From the NCBI GenBank assembly GCA_013339765.2, contig CM023450.1, forward strand, positions 190,172,688 to 190,236,687: a stretch of 64,000 nt of DNA, written 5' to 3'. This stretch comes from Haemaphysalis longicornis. Its lineage: Eukaryota; Arthropoda; Arachnida; Ixodida; Ixodidae. The stretch's first letter is position 1. Each line of letters opens with the position of its first letter. This document shows positions 21,450 to 32,639 of the stretch, piece by piece. The position numbers were made by a program, and so were the translations under genes. The notes beneath the pieces were generated by a model. It ran no database searches. It was not told the origin of the DNA and saw only the letters and a list, made by a program, of their open reading frames with translations.

Positions 21450-22264
21450 TTAATGGTCGGACGCGATGCCTAGTGCCTCCAAAGCGTTTAGTCGAACCCC
21501 GATGTCGTCATGCAAGCGCCGCAGCCCCGCGACGTCCGCAGATGTCTTCACCGGAGGAGGGCACGGGTGAGGAGGGCACCGACATGATCCGCCATCAATA
21601 GGTCTCAGCGGTCAAAACGGTTTTTTGGGATCTTGATCGCAGCATCGTATCCATCCTCCGCAGGCCTGATGCCCTCAATGGCGGTCTTAGCGGGGCCGGT
21701 CATGTACGAGCGGAGGTACATCGATTTTCGTCAAGTGTTGGTTTTCATGTATGGTGGCGTCGAATTTTTCCCAGAATTCCTGCCATTCGCGACGGTCCCC
21801 AGAGAACGGTGCAATTTGCAGCTTGGGGAGGGCGATGCGGGTACTGGCACGGCGGGAGGAGCCGTGGATTCGCGCACCCTTCGATCTTGCGTATGTCCAC
21901 CAGCAGCAGAGCTCGAGGGACCAGAGGCGGCAGAGGGCGATGATGGGGAGGTGTGCACGCAGTCCCGAATTTCGCAAATGCTGAGCTCGTAGAACCATGC
22001 CGTGGCGTAGACCGCCTGAAAGGCCTCTTCCGAGAGTTGAGCCCGGATCTTGGCGTCCAGGGTACGCAGCTCTGTCTGCTTCTCAGTAAGTGGGGTGACG
22101 TAGCCCTGAATTCGGGTCTCGGCGGCAGCGGGATCATAGAGGAGAGCGTCAAGCGCGGCGATCGCCTTCGTGATGGTGCTGCGCAGGGACCCCCGAACTC
22201 GCCGTTCGTGCTCCATGAAGGAAGGAACCGGGAGCATGGGCGGGTTTTCGGCACCAGCGTCCAA
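21450..22264 (-). pseudogene. BEL gag N-terminal half
   Basis: On the minus strand the frame 21731-22264 contains RGSLRSTITKAIAALDALL and a helical segment with TEKQTELRTLDAKIRAQL, typical of BEL gag N-termini. The frame 21687-21998 then carries LPKLQIAPFSGDRREWQEFW and EKFDATIHENQHLTKID, the hallmark core. Further left, GPAKTAIEGIRPAED and IKIPKNRFDR lie in yet another frame down to the LINE B border. The frame opens with a non-ATG codon; MLPVPSF or MEHERRVRG is the likelier start. Gag forms the particle; here at least three lesions destroy it. Confidence 0.85.
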
Positions 22265-22269
22265 AATAT

Positions 22270-22381
22270 GTGGAGAAAGGGACGAGCCCTCGAGACCACT
22301 CCTGATGATGCCTTTACTCGAACATACTTGTGATAATGATAGTGGAACGCGAGAGAAGGATATCCACTTATTTCACAACAT
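22270..22381 (-). repeat. Possible BEL 5' LTR remnant and primer site
   Basis: Upstream of gag (to the right), the minus strand reads TGTTGTGAAATAAGTGG at 22365-22381 and ends CTCCACA near 22271, giving TG...CA ends. The following TTTGGACGCTGGTGCCGAA could be a primer-binding site. Only 112 bp separates the ends, which is short for a BEL LTR. A run of seven C at 22382-22388 directly abuts it. It may be a truncated LTR. Confidence 0.4.
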
Positions 22382-22539
22382 CCCCCCCGTGAGCAGCGTT
22401 TGTGTATTTGTGCCCGATAGCAAGGTGTGCTTCAGGCGCGTTTGTGAGAACGTTAGGTTTTCAGTTATTTTCATTCGGATGATTTTTTTCTTGAATGATG
22501 AACATGCACATGAGTAGACAGGGTATGGTCCCCTGCAAT

Positions 22540-23250
22540 TCGGGCATTGCACTTGTTGCTTGTTTTACTCGTCACTGCTGTGGTCAGTGCTTGCGCAGTG
22601 AGCACAGATGGGTCGGCCACGGAGGGACAGAGTACCATGGCCATACTTCTCGCACTTGAAGCACCTTCGCGGTTTAGGTATGTATGGCTGCACTGTACAG
22701 ACAATAAATGCCGCATGGACAGATTCGGAAAGTGTTGGATGATTGAAAGTCAAAGGAACGTTCACTATTCCAATTTCCTCGCCTGCGTGATGCATGGTTC
22801 TCCTTCTCACAGCTTTGACGCCTTTGTCTTTAAGTCCTTCGAGGAGATTAGCTTCACCCATGAAGTAGCTCTCGTTCAGAGATAACGCCCTTGGTTGTAT
22901 TTAGACTACAATGTGGTCTGACTGTCACTTTTACCAGAGCCGGGGTGTGCTGTTTCAGGCTGTTTTTGCTTTGGTTTTTTTGTGTACTTCTACGATCGCG
23001 TCCCCCGAGACAAGTTTCTTTGCATGATAGTCTCTCCCAACGATTCTCTCAAGGTATTTTGCAATGAGGAACACGCACGTTTTCGCTACAGATAAATTTT
23101 CTTCTGAGTGTATGACTATGTATTTGCAGAAGGTTACAGCTGGTAGAGCTGGTTTGGAATTAATTACTTCTGTGTGGCCTCTGTTTAAAGACCGATCGAT
23201 TTTTCTTGAGGGGTGAAAAAGAAAGCCATAAATTGATGGTGTTCATTCGG
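22540..23250 (-). mobile_element. LINE C: I-clade ORF1 fragment
   Basis: A minus-strand fragment matches the ORF1 of LINEs A and B at the protein level but is clearly another family. The segment CVFLIAKYLERIVGRDYHAK (about 23020-23080) corresponds to SVFLISKFLEGVVGGSYKAK of LINE B. The open segment at 22565-22861 has EANLLEGLKDKGVKAVRRRT, then the knuckle CFKCEKYGHGTLSLRG and CAHCASTDHSSDE. The first knuckle ends in Leu where Cys is expected. The piece stops at about 22540, before the third knuckle. A 5' flank up to about 23800 may be its 5' UTR, but no reference copy in the window confirms that. Confidence 0.75.
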
Positions 23251-26200
23251 TGGCAAGGCTGGTCACCCACCACGGAGCCCAACAAGGAAACGCGACTATG
23301 GATCCGACGCTAACCTTACCTTGCTACTATAATCCTATCTGCTTAGAATTGAGGGTGATGTCTGCACAGGATTAACCCTCGCCGCCTGGAAAAGCATAGT
23401 AATACAGAAGAAAGGAGATGACAGGACAGGGTTAGGCAAGGAAATAGGAAAGAGAAAGAATTGAGAGGAGGGCAGAAAAAGGCGACTGGCTGATTCCCCC
23501 AGGGCGGTCAGACAGGGGGAACCGTCTGCGAGAAGCGGACGCCAAAGTGGTGAGTTACCGCTGCCAGGTGCCCGTGATGGTTCAAAACAACCCGGGGTTT
23601 TGCTCAGCCACCAGGATGCCCTTTCCGAATGTCACAGCTAAGCAATGCACAGCCGGGGCGTGGGTGGGCCCAACCCACATGTGCTGAGGTCCATGGTTTG
23701 GCAAATACCAAATGCCTACAGCTGTAAGCACTCTTGCGAAGCTTGGGGCGGTGGGGACGCTACTCACCATACACCTTGACTAGTCAATGTGCCTCCTGCG
23801 GGGAAGTGGTAGAGGATGGATTAGGACAATGCAGAATAGGCGAAGTTGGAACTCAATGATTGAGGCCATCATCCTGCAATGGACATAGAGTGGGCTGATG
23901 AGAACAATGGTTAAACGCGATAGCACTCACAGTATGGATGGGATGTTTTCATATGTAAAATTTACGGTGCCTGTTGAAAATGTAAACGTGCCATAAATGT
24001 GATACTGGCCTTCCTCGATTATGAGATCCATCCTCGATCACGGCGGGGTGTCCGAGATGCTGTTGGGTATGCTACTTGTATTCCTATGGGGATCCCTGCC
24101 CAAACAGTTCTGGCAGATGATCGGACATCCCAATTGAGGAGGCCCAGAATTGCCAAAATGGGTAGAAGTGCTCTCAAATGTATAGAAGGTGTTGTGTATT
24201 AGGCGAAGGTCATTGTAATATATGTATAGACACAAAAACAATAGCAGCTGGGGTGGGATGCTATGGAACGTTGTGGAAAATGAGGTGTGTGAACGAGAAC
24301 CCCAGAACGAGAATTCGCTGTTATAGTATTTACATTATACACCATTAGTGAACTGCTTCTTAACTAGAGATGTGCCAATATAAAATTTAGGACTACTAAA
24401 CAAATACAAATACAGTTGTATCTCGTTAAAACGTACCCTCATATTCCATAGTTTCTTTTTATACGTACTTTTACCTGAATCCCTGACTTGGTTCGGTTTT
24501 AACCTAGTGTATTCGGATAAACCGTAGCGCTGGTTAGTACGTACTTTCCACGCGCCCCCTTCAGCTGGAGTTTAGCCGGGTTCAGACTGTACCCGCAACT
24601 GCCATATAACTTTAAAGAATGCCGTCATTTCATATCTCAGCCAACTGAAATGTGTGTCAAGCCGTTTTTTTATGTCCATAGATCACGATATGGCTTTTGC
24701 GTCGGTAGACTGAACATGGCCTTAGTGAGGTCTCACTGAAAAAAGGCTAACTGCGAATCAAATATTTCCGACCATAAATATTTTCTTGTGTACATATAGA
24801 GCTAGAACAACAATAAAAATTATATCTTAGGTAGTGAGGACTGAACACATTTGAGTATTGAGTGAGAAAACTGGTACAAAAAACTAAAAGCAACATAAAG
24901 ACAAGGTGGGAAATCAGTGAAAAAAAAATTTGGTATGCATTGCAATGAAGAGCAACAGGTTCTTTCCACAACGTGTTGTGAATACAGGCTGCAGTCCCTC
25001 CAGTCATTGAAACAGGAACCCTAGTTTTGCATGTCAGAGGCTGGTATTACCTTACGGCGAGTCAACAAGTAATTCTTGATTGTTCAATTCTGCTACCACA
25101 ACAGTTAACTGCTATTTATAAATTTTACTCAACTACCGTTACATGTCAGCACATATGCACCTGCGTGATAATGCACCTTTTTCTCGCAAGGCTAACCAGT
25201 GTTAGGATTTTTTGCTCAGCTTCGGCATCACGCAAACCCGCCAGCCCACAAAGGCAGGCAGAGAGGTAAAGCTTTGAAGTTGGTATGTCGTCTGGCAAAG
25301 CCTACTTTAATTGCTATAATATTGGTTCGCCTTTGTGGAAAGTATACCCAAGATGATGAGGAATTTGTGGTGTTCGGTAAAGGAACAAACTATCCAAAAC
25401 ATTGCCTGAATGCAAGTGCATCAATCTCAATCGAAATGTTGAACGTCTTCGCTTACCTGAAGCCCAGCAGTTTACCTGTACACACAGATGAAAAAAATAA
25501 AGGGAGAAACAGCATGGTAAAGGTAGGCAGATCTAGCAGGGCAGAGTCCGGTTGGTTACCCTACACATTATTATGGGGATAGGTGGATAGAATGGGGAAG
25601 AAAGGGCGGTATATTATGAAAGAAACAATTGGGGCGATCAGAAAAAAACAAACATCCTCCTGCTAACCAGTATATTAAATGTTTGTCTCTCTCTTTCGCG
25701 CGTACGGAACCTAACTTTTGGCAAGAGTGCCTTTCCGAGCAGCTCTTATGCCGGTAGGTCCGGCTTCGTGAACGCGCCTGCACCCAATCGCCGCTCACCG
25801 GGCGGCGCGCTTGAAGCGATGGCACAACTTTCAGACGAGTGTGGGAGGCAGATGGCTCCATCACTTATTTTTCCTCTCACGGAACGACATCACGCTGGTG
25901 TAAATGTTCTCGCACCACTCTGCTTGCTGCGATAAATCCCATTACCACGATAAATCCGATCGAATATAAGTATGTTCTGCATGTCGCAGGCTGCTCATAT
26001 TTCCTGAAATGCCAGGGTATTTTTTTGAGTAAACGAAGCGAAATGTGTAATAACTTTAACACAAAAAATGGTGTCAGTACCCCTGTCATTTGTACAACCG
26101 AAATGTCGGTTGTACGACAGACATTTTCTAGTTCTACTACAGAGATTTGTGTCACACAAGAGACCGTCGTGTAGTTCCTGCAGACATTGCTTTTCTACGA

Positions 26201-27115
26201 CAAATATTCATGTTAAACCAAAAAAAATTCTGTTGTGCGACATAAATTTCTGTTGTGTTTTTTGACAGAGAAGCTGTTTGCGCCTGGCACCTGTGTCCAG
26301 CATCCGTATTCGTAACCAGTGGAAGTATCCGAGCCAGAAGGTAACCGTGTATAAAACACATTCGCGGACAGAAATTGCGAATGTGACAATAGAGTTAGAG
26401 GTACAAAGAGGTGGAGAGGGCGTTGAATAGTGGCTGTTAGCACTGCATTAGAGCCGCGTTGCGAGGAAGCGCGCGTGGCGTGGGAGAGGGGTGGAGAGTT
26501 CTGCGTCAATGCTGCACTAGAGCCACTTCTGCTGTAGTGCAGCCCGGCTTCGTCACGTCCTAACATCCACCCAGCAGCAAATTAAAGAAATTGGAATAGA
26601 GTGTAGCGTCGAACATGACACAGCGGCTCCTCGCCGTCAAATGACACGGAGAAACGTCGCTCGGCTGGCCAGTTGTCTTTTTTCCCTTCCTTTGCCATCG
26701 GCCCTACGCTGTTTTTCCCTGGTATGTTCAACCAACTAACCCAATCTCAGGCCAAACCTCGCCGAACAATGACGTAATCGGGGGCGCCGGCGCCGCACTT
26801 CATAAGCCACGTCCAGTAGATGAAGCGAGGAGTGAGCCACCGCGCGACGCGTTTTCAGTCGTGCTGATTTGACCCACGTGACGCAGGCCTTGGTGGTTAG
26901 GCCGTTGAACATGCGCAGCAAAACCGAACCGAGCGATGACGGCACCGGGATGCCGGTACCGCCCTTTGTAAAACACTTCCGATGGCATGATGATGATATT
27001 TAGGCTGTACCTTTTGAACCGGGTGTGTGTGCACCACACATGTACTAGTCAGGACGAACAGCGAGAGAAAAAGCGCATGACAAATATAACACAGGATTAT
27101 AAAGTGGCACGAACG
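23251..27115. other. Spacer, no gene recognised
   Basis: The part to about 23800 may be the 5' UTR of LINE C. From there to 27115 I see no recognisable protein. Open frames up to 127 codons (25199-25582 plus) lack motifs. Small structures include a palindrome at 26093-26114, repeated CTGCAYTAGAGCC segments at about 26441 and 26512, and a TIR-like CAGTTGTATCTCGTTAAAACG (at 24411) reminiscent of pogo-type ends but without a partner. Confidence 0.5.
26093..26114. repeat. 22-bp palindrome in a CGACA/TGTCG-rich patch
   Basis: TACAACCGA and TCGGTTGTA form 9-base arms around AAATG-type centre bases. The surrounding 26080-26260 repeats variants of CGACA, TTTCTG and TTGTGCGAC in both orientations. 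This looks like the inside of a MITE, but no ends are defined. Confidence 0.5.
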
Positions 27116-27172
27116 AGACACAAACTTATGCGCCATAAAACACCAAACATCATCATCAGACACAAACTTATG
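27116..27172 (+). mobile_element. 27-bp LINE 3'-end stub with perfect 15-bp TSD
   Basis: AGACACAAACTTATG occurs at 27116-27130 and again at 27158-27172. Between them lie only 27 bases, beginning CGCCATAAAACACCAAACAT and ending CATCATC. This matches the 3' end of LINE B (CGCCATTAAAATGCAACC plus CATCATCAT). It is therefore an extremely 5'-truncated retrotransposition event of the LINE B/E family. The perfect duplication suggests that it is younger than the large LINE copies in the window. Confidence 0.8.
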
Positions 27173-28284
27173 AAACAACAACAGGGAACACAACCGAGGC
27201 ACATACGAGAAACAAACAAAAATACAGCATAACAGACTGAATATTCAGGGAATGTACAACTAACGTCCCCGGGCTGCCGTCGCCCACCAGCATTCCAGGC
27301 GGCACTTTGTACAGGCGACAGCGTGCACGCCCACCTGACCTGTGGCGTCCCCGAAGCCTAGAGCTTCCTGATGGGCCGGGGGCGGACCATTTTTGTGAAT
27401 ATTGCCAGAGTGTCAGAGACCTGCACTGCTTAAAATCAAGTGTTCAGAGGACTCGTCGCCTTCACCACAAGAACCACGACCTGGTCGTCGAACGTTTCCT
27501 AGCGCAAAAGAGTAAGGGAGGGTTCCCAAACCATTCTCTGACAGCTGGGAGCTACCGACCGAGTTCTTGTGCTGCGCGTAAACCACCAGAGCGGGCTTTT
27601 CTCACACAGTACTCTGCCACATCACCTCCTCTTCCAAGCGCCCTCGACGGGACGTGTCGCGTGTCCAGACATTGGCAGCGTCTGCAGAACACCCATGGTG
27701 CGTCCACCTTGTGCGTATACAAGTCGCTGTCAGATGCACGAGCACGCGTTGCACCCAGTGCTCCCGATCCGTGAACTGAAGGTGACTGTATTATGACAGT
27801 TCGCAAGCCGCATCACGTTCCTCAAAAGATGACCGGCGGAAGTCTCCCTGTACCACTTCGTTTTCGGAAGCAGATATAGGAAGTCACCCTGAAACGTTTT
27901 AGTTTTACCACGGTGAAGGCATGCTACATGAAGACTTGCCCTGTGAAGTGCCTTCGCATGACGAAAGAAGGAATCCTACTGAAAACAAAGCAACACATTG
28001 TATACAGTCAAAACGAAACCCGATCCTGAGAATATTTCCGATCTAATGAACAAATTCTGGTTCTCCAGAAATGCGGTTCAATGCTTTTCTAAATTCATTA
28101 GTACTAATGAAACAGATTGAGTGCTATTCTTGATATAACGAATTATTTCCAAAAAAAGACAAAAAGCAATTTCGAATGCGTTTCGTCCCCGTGCCACGGA
28201 GGCAATTGCAGCTCGCCTAGAAAAAAACGGGCATCGAGTTTTTTTACTGAGCTCTACAAGATAAACAAGCTCTGCGTGGCCTCT
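27173..28284. other. Unassigned stretch with GC-rich centre
   Basis: A plus-strand frame of 155 codons (27307-27774) has a CEYC motif and a His-rich patch (RRLHHKNHD) but no recognised family; a minus-strand frame overlaps it (27552-27806). Base composition is higher in GC than the flanks, as in retroelement remains elsewhere in the window. I do not call a gene. 27830-28284 is AT-rich without features. Confidence 0.4.
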
Positions 28285-29130
28285 GACGTTACGATGTCAT
28301 GGTAGCTGCTGTTATGCGCCTCCTTTCAGACGTTGTGTTATAGATGTGATAAGTGGCTCGGAGGGACCACGGTGAAAGTAGTGAAAGAAGTTTTCACATC
28401 TCGCGAGACACCAAGCGGGCACTGGGAAAAAGACATCACCGAGAAGAGGAAGACGATGGCGTGGTGCGAGCAAGAGTGGCGAACTCGGGAAGCGCAGGGC
28501 GACTGAGACAGGGCATGGTGGGACTGGGCATTCCCACGTCAGACGTCCAGTCGACGTGCCTTCCGTTAGGAGACCATCGCCATCGGTGACCAAGGCGAGC
28601 TTCCGTCTGGGTGCGGCTCGGGCACGAGTGATCGCAAGTCTCTGCCTCGTCGTCCCGTTCCGGCTCGAGCCAGGGTTCCTGCTGCTGTGAGACCCACCTT
28701 CGTGGTGCATCACCGGCCCCATGCTCCAGCTTGGACCGCCGGTTGGCTGAGTCTTGGCCACGACGTCCGGTCCTGGTCTGCTGGGTCGCGGAGGGGTTCT
28801 GGAACGTCTCACACCACCTCGCTGGTGACCTGTCTGTGAAGCGGCCGGCCAATTTTGCGGCCCTCACCCTCGAGGACCACTGCGCTCCAACTGCGCTCCC
28901 GGTGAGCCGTGCTTAACGTAACTGTTTTGCGGTCCTAGCGCCAGCCAGTGCTGCGGAAAGCTAACCGAACCCGCTTTTTGAACATTTCTTTTGAGTTACC
29001 GTAATTTTCTTTGCATGGCTGAATATGTTGTAAGTACACTTCGTCCGGTGTGTGCGTCCAGCAGTCTTCTCACTGAGTTCTGCGCGATCCTAGCGTAACA
29101 ATAAAATGAATTGCTTTTAAAACGACAGTC
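28285..29130 (+). repeat. GC-rich LTR-like or retroposon block
   Basis: A block with sharp GC enrichment (28320-28980) begins near TGTCATGGTAGCTGCTGTTA and runs to an AT-rich end with AATAAAATGAATTGC at about 29100. GC-rich body, TG start and a polyadenylation signal near the end resemble a long solo LTR or a short non-coding LTR element. The open frames inside (28312-28867 minus, 28353-28589 plus) are probably by-products of high GC. No second copy or duplication is present to prove borders. Confidence 0.35.
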
Positions 29131-30169
29131 CGGGTATTACGAAGGTCTCTATTAAGAAAATGCTCCATGGTTCCCGGCAACGTCGTTAGATCGGGTTTCC
29201 ACTCTACTTTAAAGGTACGAGTGCTAATTGCCTTTTGGAGGTTTAACGACAGAACATTGAAAAGTTGGCCAATTATGGAAGCATATACTACGCAGAAAAC
29301 TTGTCCCAGTCTCTATTCATACCCACGCCTAAACTTAACGAACCAGGAATAGCTAGGTGGGGCACCAGTTTTGCTGTTTGTCCAGTCTTCGCGACGCTGG
29401 TGCGAAGCTGCCCCATTTTCTTAAAGTAATTTTTTTCCAATTTTAATGCATGTTTTCCGTACTCTCCTTCATCCTAGTGAAGCTTATAGCAATATTTGTA
29501 GGTTTGGTGCCACCTGCTTGACTCCTGCTGTTTGTTGCCTGCTTGTGCCCGGCAACTTGCTGTACTTTGCGTTTTTGTGCCGGCGCAGTAATCAAATATG
29601 CAAAGCAGTATTTCCACCATGTCGTCGTCTCGCCGTCGAGGTTTTTATGTACAGGAGTATACAAATTAAGGTATTGTTGATATACTAACTTACTGGAGTA
29701 CTGGCACAAAATTTTCGGGATATATTTTTTTCGTCTTATATACTTTTTATAGCGGACTTGCACCTTATCGGTGACGTCAGCGCTTCTGTCTACAGTGCTT
29801 TGGAGGCGCGATGAGATTGAGGAGCCCTCGGCATTATTGATGGCCCTTTTCTTTATTGCACCTATTTGCCACAAGCATATAAAACAGAACAATGAAGAAA
29901 ACAGGACAGGTGTACGACACAGAAGAAAAGCAAAAAACAAAATGCACACAATGTGATGTGGGTGCACTACACAGAACTATATATACAGTTCAGTTTTTTA
30001 AATGAATTCCGCCAGTTTTTTGCAAAGTCGGCTGTGCATCCACCGATAAATCGGCTAATACTAAACGCCTTTAAACAATTTTTGCGACTAGACGTTCTTT
30101 GGATAGTACTCCAGGCTTTTGCGCAAGTAAAATCGTGACGTTTAGTACCCTGTTCAGGACCCTTTTAAT
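29131..30169. other. Spacer with an uncharacterised minus-strand frame
   Basis: A 174-codon frame (29443-29967 minus) contains a hydrophobic start and a Lys/Arg-rich middle but no known domain. A plus-strand ATG in good context (29619) opens only 16 codons. An imperfect inverted motif TGGGGCA...TGCCCCA spans 29358-29415. I do not support a gene here. Confidence 0.4.
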
Positions 30170-30305
30170 ATGCTTATAAATTACTGCAGCGACGACAAAC
30201 CAACTGCGCGAGAAAAGGAGACGCTATGGCACATTCATAGTAACCTCCTTTCAAAACGCGCGCCTGTTCACATCCCTGTCTATTGCGAAGGCGAAGTGAT
30301 ATCGC
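30170..30305 (+). repeat. Dispersed repeat, copy 1
   Basis: This segment matches 60190-60330 in order: TAATATGCTTATAAA, then CGACAAAC, AACTGCG, CATTCATAG, CCTTTCAAAACGCGCGC and GGCGRAGTGATA. The second copy interrupts LINE D, so this is a mobile repeat. It has no coding capacity; a MITE or SINE is possible. Confidence 0.75.
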
Positions 30306-32639
30306 GCATGAGCTATTGCCTATCTTAATTTGTTTCTTTATCAACCCTCTTTCGCACCTCGAATGTTATTGTACTCTCTCTCCCTTTCTCGGGTCTAATC
30401 AACAACCCAGTCTAGTGCAGCCCAACGCCCCACTCTCTCCTCGCTCTCCCAAGCCTTGAATTGCTTTAATGTTGCCACCACGCCCTGTTCCCCTCACCAT
30501 GGCTCTAATGGTAAAAGCCACACATTGTTCACACTCCCCTCCGCCTCGGCTGAAGCGGCTGCAGGGTCAGCGAAGCTACAGCGAAGCTATGTGGCCTCGG
30601 CTGCCGGGCCACATACCTTCGCTGTAAAAGACTAATAAACAAGCGATGTCTTCTTGCATGACACCAAAGCTCTACAGAAAAACCAGGCCAGGCCGTGTTG
30701 TGCAATCGAAACCGTTTTTGCACTGCGATGTTTTGCACAGGCGCCAAATAAACAAGGGATATATTTCTGCAAAACACAAAGGTTGAAAGAAAAGATGAAT
30801 AAATAATGCACATCTGGTTTATTTACATTTGGTCTGTTAGTGTAAACATTTCAACCGGATGTTTAAAACATAGATGGGAAGTTGAAAAGCGCGTTGCTTA
30901 GATCACTGTAGCTTTGCAGAAAGATATTGTCATGTGAATGTCTTGCAAGACATCTGTTGTGTAGAAATTTGTGCTAAGATAATATAAAAGAGAACGGCTT
31001 GAACAAAACAAGAACAGAAAACACAGAATTCAATACACTTGCTTACATTGGGAGGCAGTTCGGTATTGACGAGAGATAGCCAGCGTGTTTGAAAACTGTT
31101 GCAAAGGGTAAAAAATTGAATAGATCTTCTCCAGCTTCAACCTTGTCAATTAACAAACAATTGTGTTCTGTACACTTGCAAGTTTTCAAAGCACTACAAT
31201 TACAATTGCAAAATTGACTCTACTATTAAGAATGACTGAGTCTGGCTACCCAGGAAACGTGCATTCGTTTAGATGTATTAATACACAATTTTATGTTCGT
31301 GCATGGCACTGTGTATGAAAGTTACTGTTGAAACTTTTATGAAAGACAAAGATAAACATGGCACCCAGCTCAGCAGTCACATAGGCGATAAGTAAGACGA
31401 CCAGGCGTGGTGACGACATGGCTTTGTTGCATCCGGTTCTCTGTACATAGAGTAAATATTTAGCATCTTCTCGGACGACGGCCGCCTGCGTTGCCTCCCT
31501 AGATGTTTTCACCCGTTACTAATGTCTGCATGCACTTATCTCCTAAGCTTCTACCCCAACAGCTTTTACCGACTCATACGCAGTATTTTTGAAACAGAGA
31601 TAAAGGAAAGAGTATTTATTAGGAAGCTCTTTTAAAGGAATATAATACGTATATTTAAAACACTAGGGTTGTTACAACTAAGCTTGGGGGGTGGTAAATG
31701 AATTGGTCGTTTCTCATTGTTTAAAATAAATTACGTCAAAAGGTATTTGAGAAAGGTGCTGAGCTGGAAAAATAACGAGCCCATGTCCAAACTGGCCAGC
31801 TAGACCTACCCCGTCAATCCATGCACATGGAAGGGCACTCGTAAAAACTGATGCAAAATTCAAGAGCAGTAAACGTATGCAGTGTCAAAATTCACACAAA
31901 TCCACAGTAGCAGCCCATGGGCTGAGGTGTTGCACAACTGAACATAAGGCAGCAGGTTTCCTGGGCATACCAGTTTTTCTGAAGGAGGAGGAAAACAGCT
32001 GTCTGTGAATAAGTGATCTTGCTGTTGAATAAACACTTCTAGGTGACACAAGTTCATTTAATGCCCTCCACCATGGCTTGCCTTATACTGATGGTGCTGC
32101 TTCAGAAGGTTATACTACAAACTTATCTTTTCGGTCTTAACACTAGCAACATTTACCGTAAATGGAACATTTTTGACATTGTATAACTATTCCTAAATAA
32201 ATATTCTTTTCACAATGGGCACTATACAGGGTTGTCGGATAAAAACTGCTGCTAAATTTTAAAACCTAATTGTACTCTAGGTACATTTTGCCAGAAAATC
32301 GAAAATGAAATAGTTCTATCCTTTCATTCACCAGGTGTACAAGTTGTATCTGGCCCGGGAAGCTTAAAATGCTGATTAGTCTAATTTCTAACACATGTGT
32401 CCTACTGTTCTCAAAAAGGCTAAGCAAACACACAACCAACAAGAAAACCCGAGAGGCAGTGGGAAGAACATTTAGAATTGACTCACTTTATTTGATCGCC
32501 AACCAGTACATTTTGCCTTTAGAGACCACAAAAGACCATCGCCAGCACTGCATTAGTGCTTCGTCTACCATGAAGTTCAAAGCCCCTGCGACCAAGTTCT
32601 TTTGAATTCTTCTTTAGCGAAAATACAAACTTAGTGCTC
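30306..32639. other. Spacer without recognised genes
   Basis: Apart from the hairpin at 30579-30624, the stretch is AT-rich with only short frames and no motif. The region 30410-30500 is pyrimidine-rich. Confidence 0.5.
30579..30624. repeat. Hairpin with 18-bp arms
   Basis: CAGCGAAGCTATGTGGCC (30579-30596) pairs with GGCCACATACCTTCGCTG (30607-30624) at 17 of 18 positions around a 10-base loop. CAGCGAAGCTA is also repeated directly upstream at 30568-30578. It may be a MITE end or foldback core. Confidence 0.65.

Larger units (their letters stand above)
11051..22381 (-). mobile_element. BEL/Pao LTR retrotransposon, split by LINEs A and B
   Basis: On the minus strand the order gag, protease, RT, RNase H and integrase N-terminus can be followed from 22264 to 11064, which is the normal BEL/Pao order. 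Two plus-strand LINEs interrupt it: LINE B within gag (15789-21435) and LINE A within protease (13848-15060). Removing them brings matching BEL segments together. A short LTR remnant with a primer-site-like stretch sits at 22270-22381. The integrase core and the 3' LTR are not found; the element stops at about 11051, where LINE E begins. All genes are frameshifted, so this is a fossil copy. Confidence 0.85.

Noticed and set aside
24411..24560. pogo-like terminal repeat (CAGTTGTATCTCGTTAAAACG)
   Set aside because: No matching inverted end within several kb and no transposase; resemblance rests on about 20 bases.
27307..27774. 155-codon frame with a CEYC motif
   Set aside because: No second Cys/His pair at zinc-finger spacing, no family match, and an overlapping frame on the other strand.
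28312..28867. Long overlapping frames on both strands
   Set aside because: High GC content lowers stop frequency in all frames; no domain is visible.
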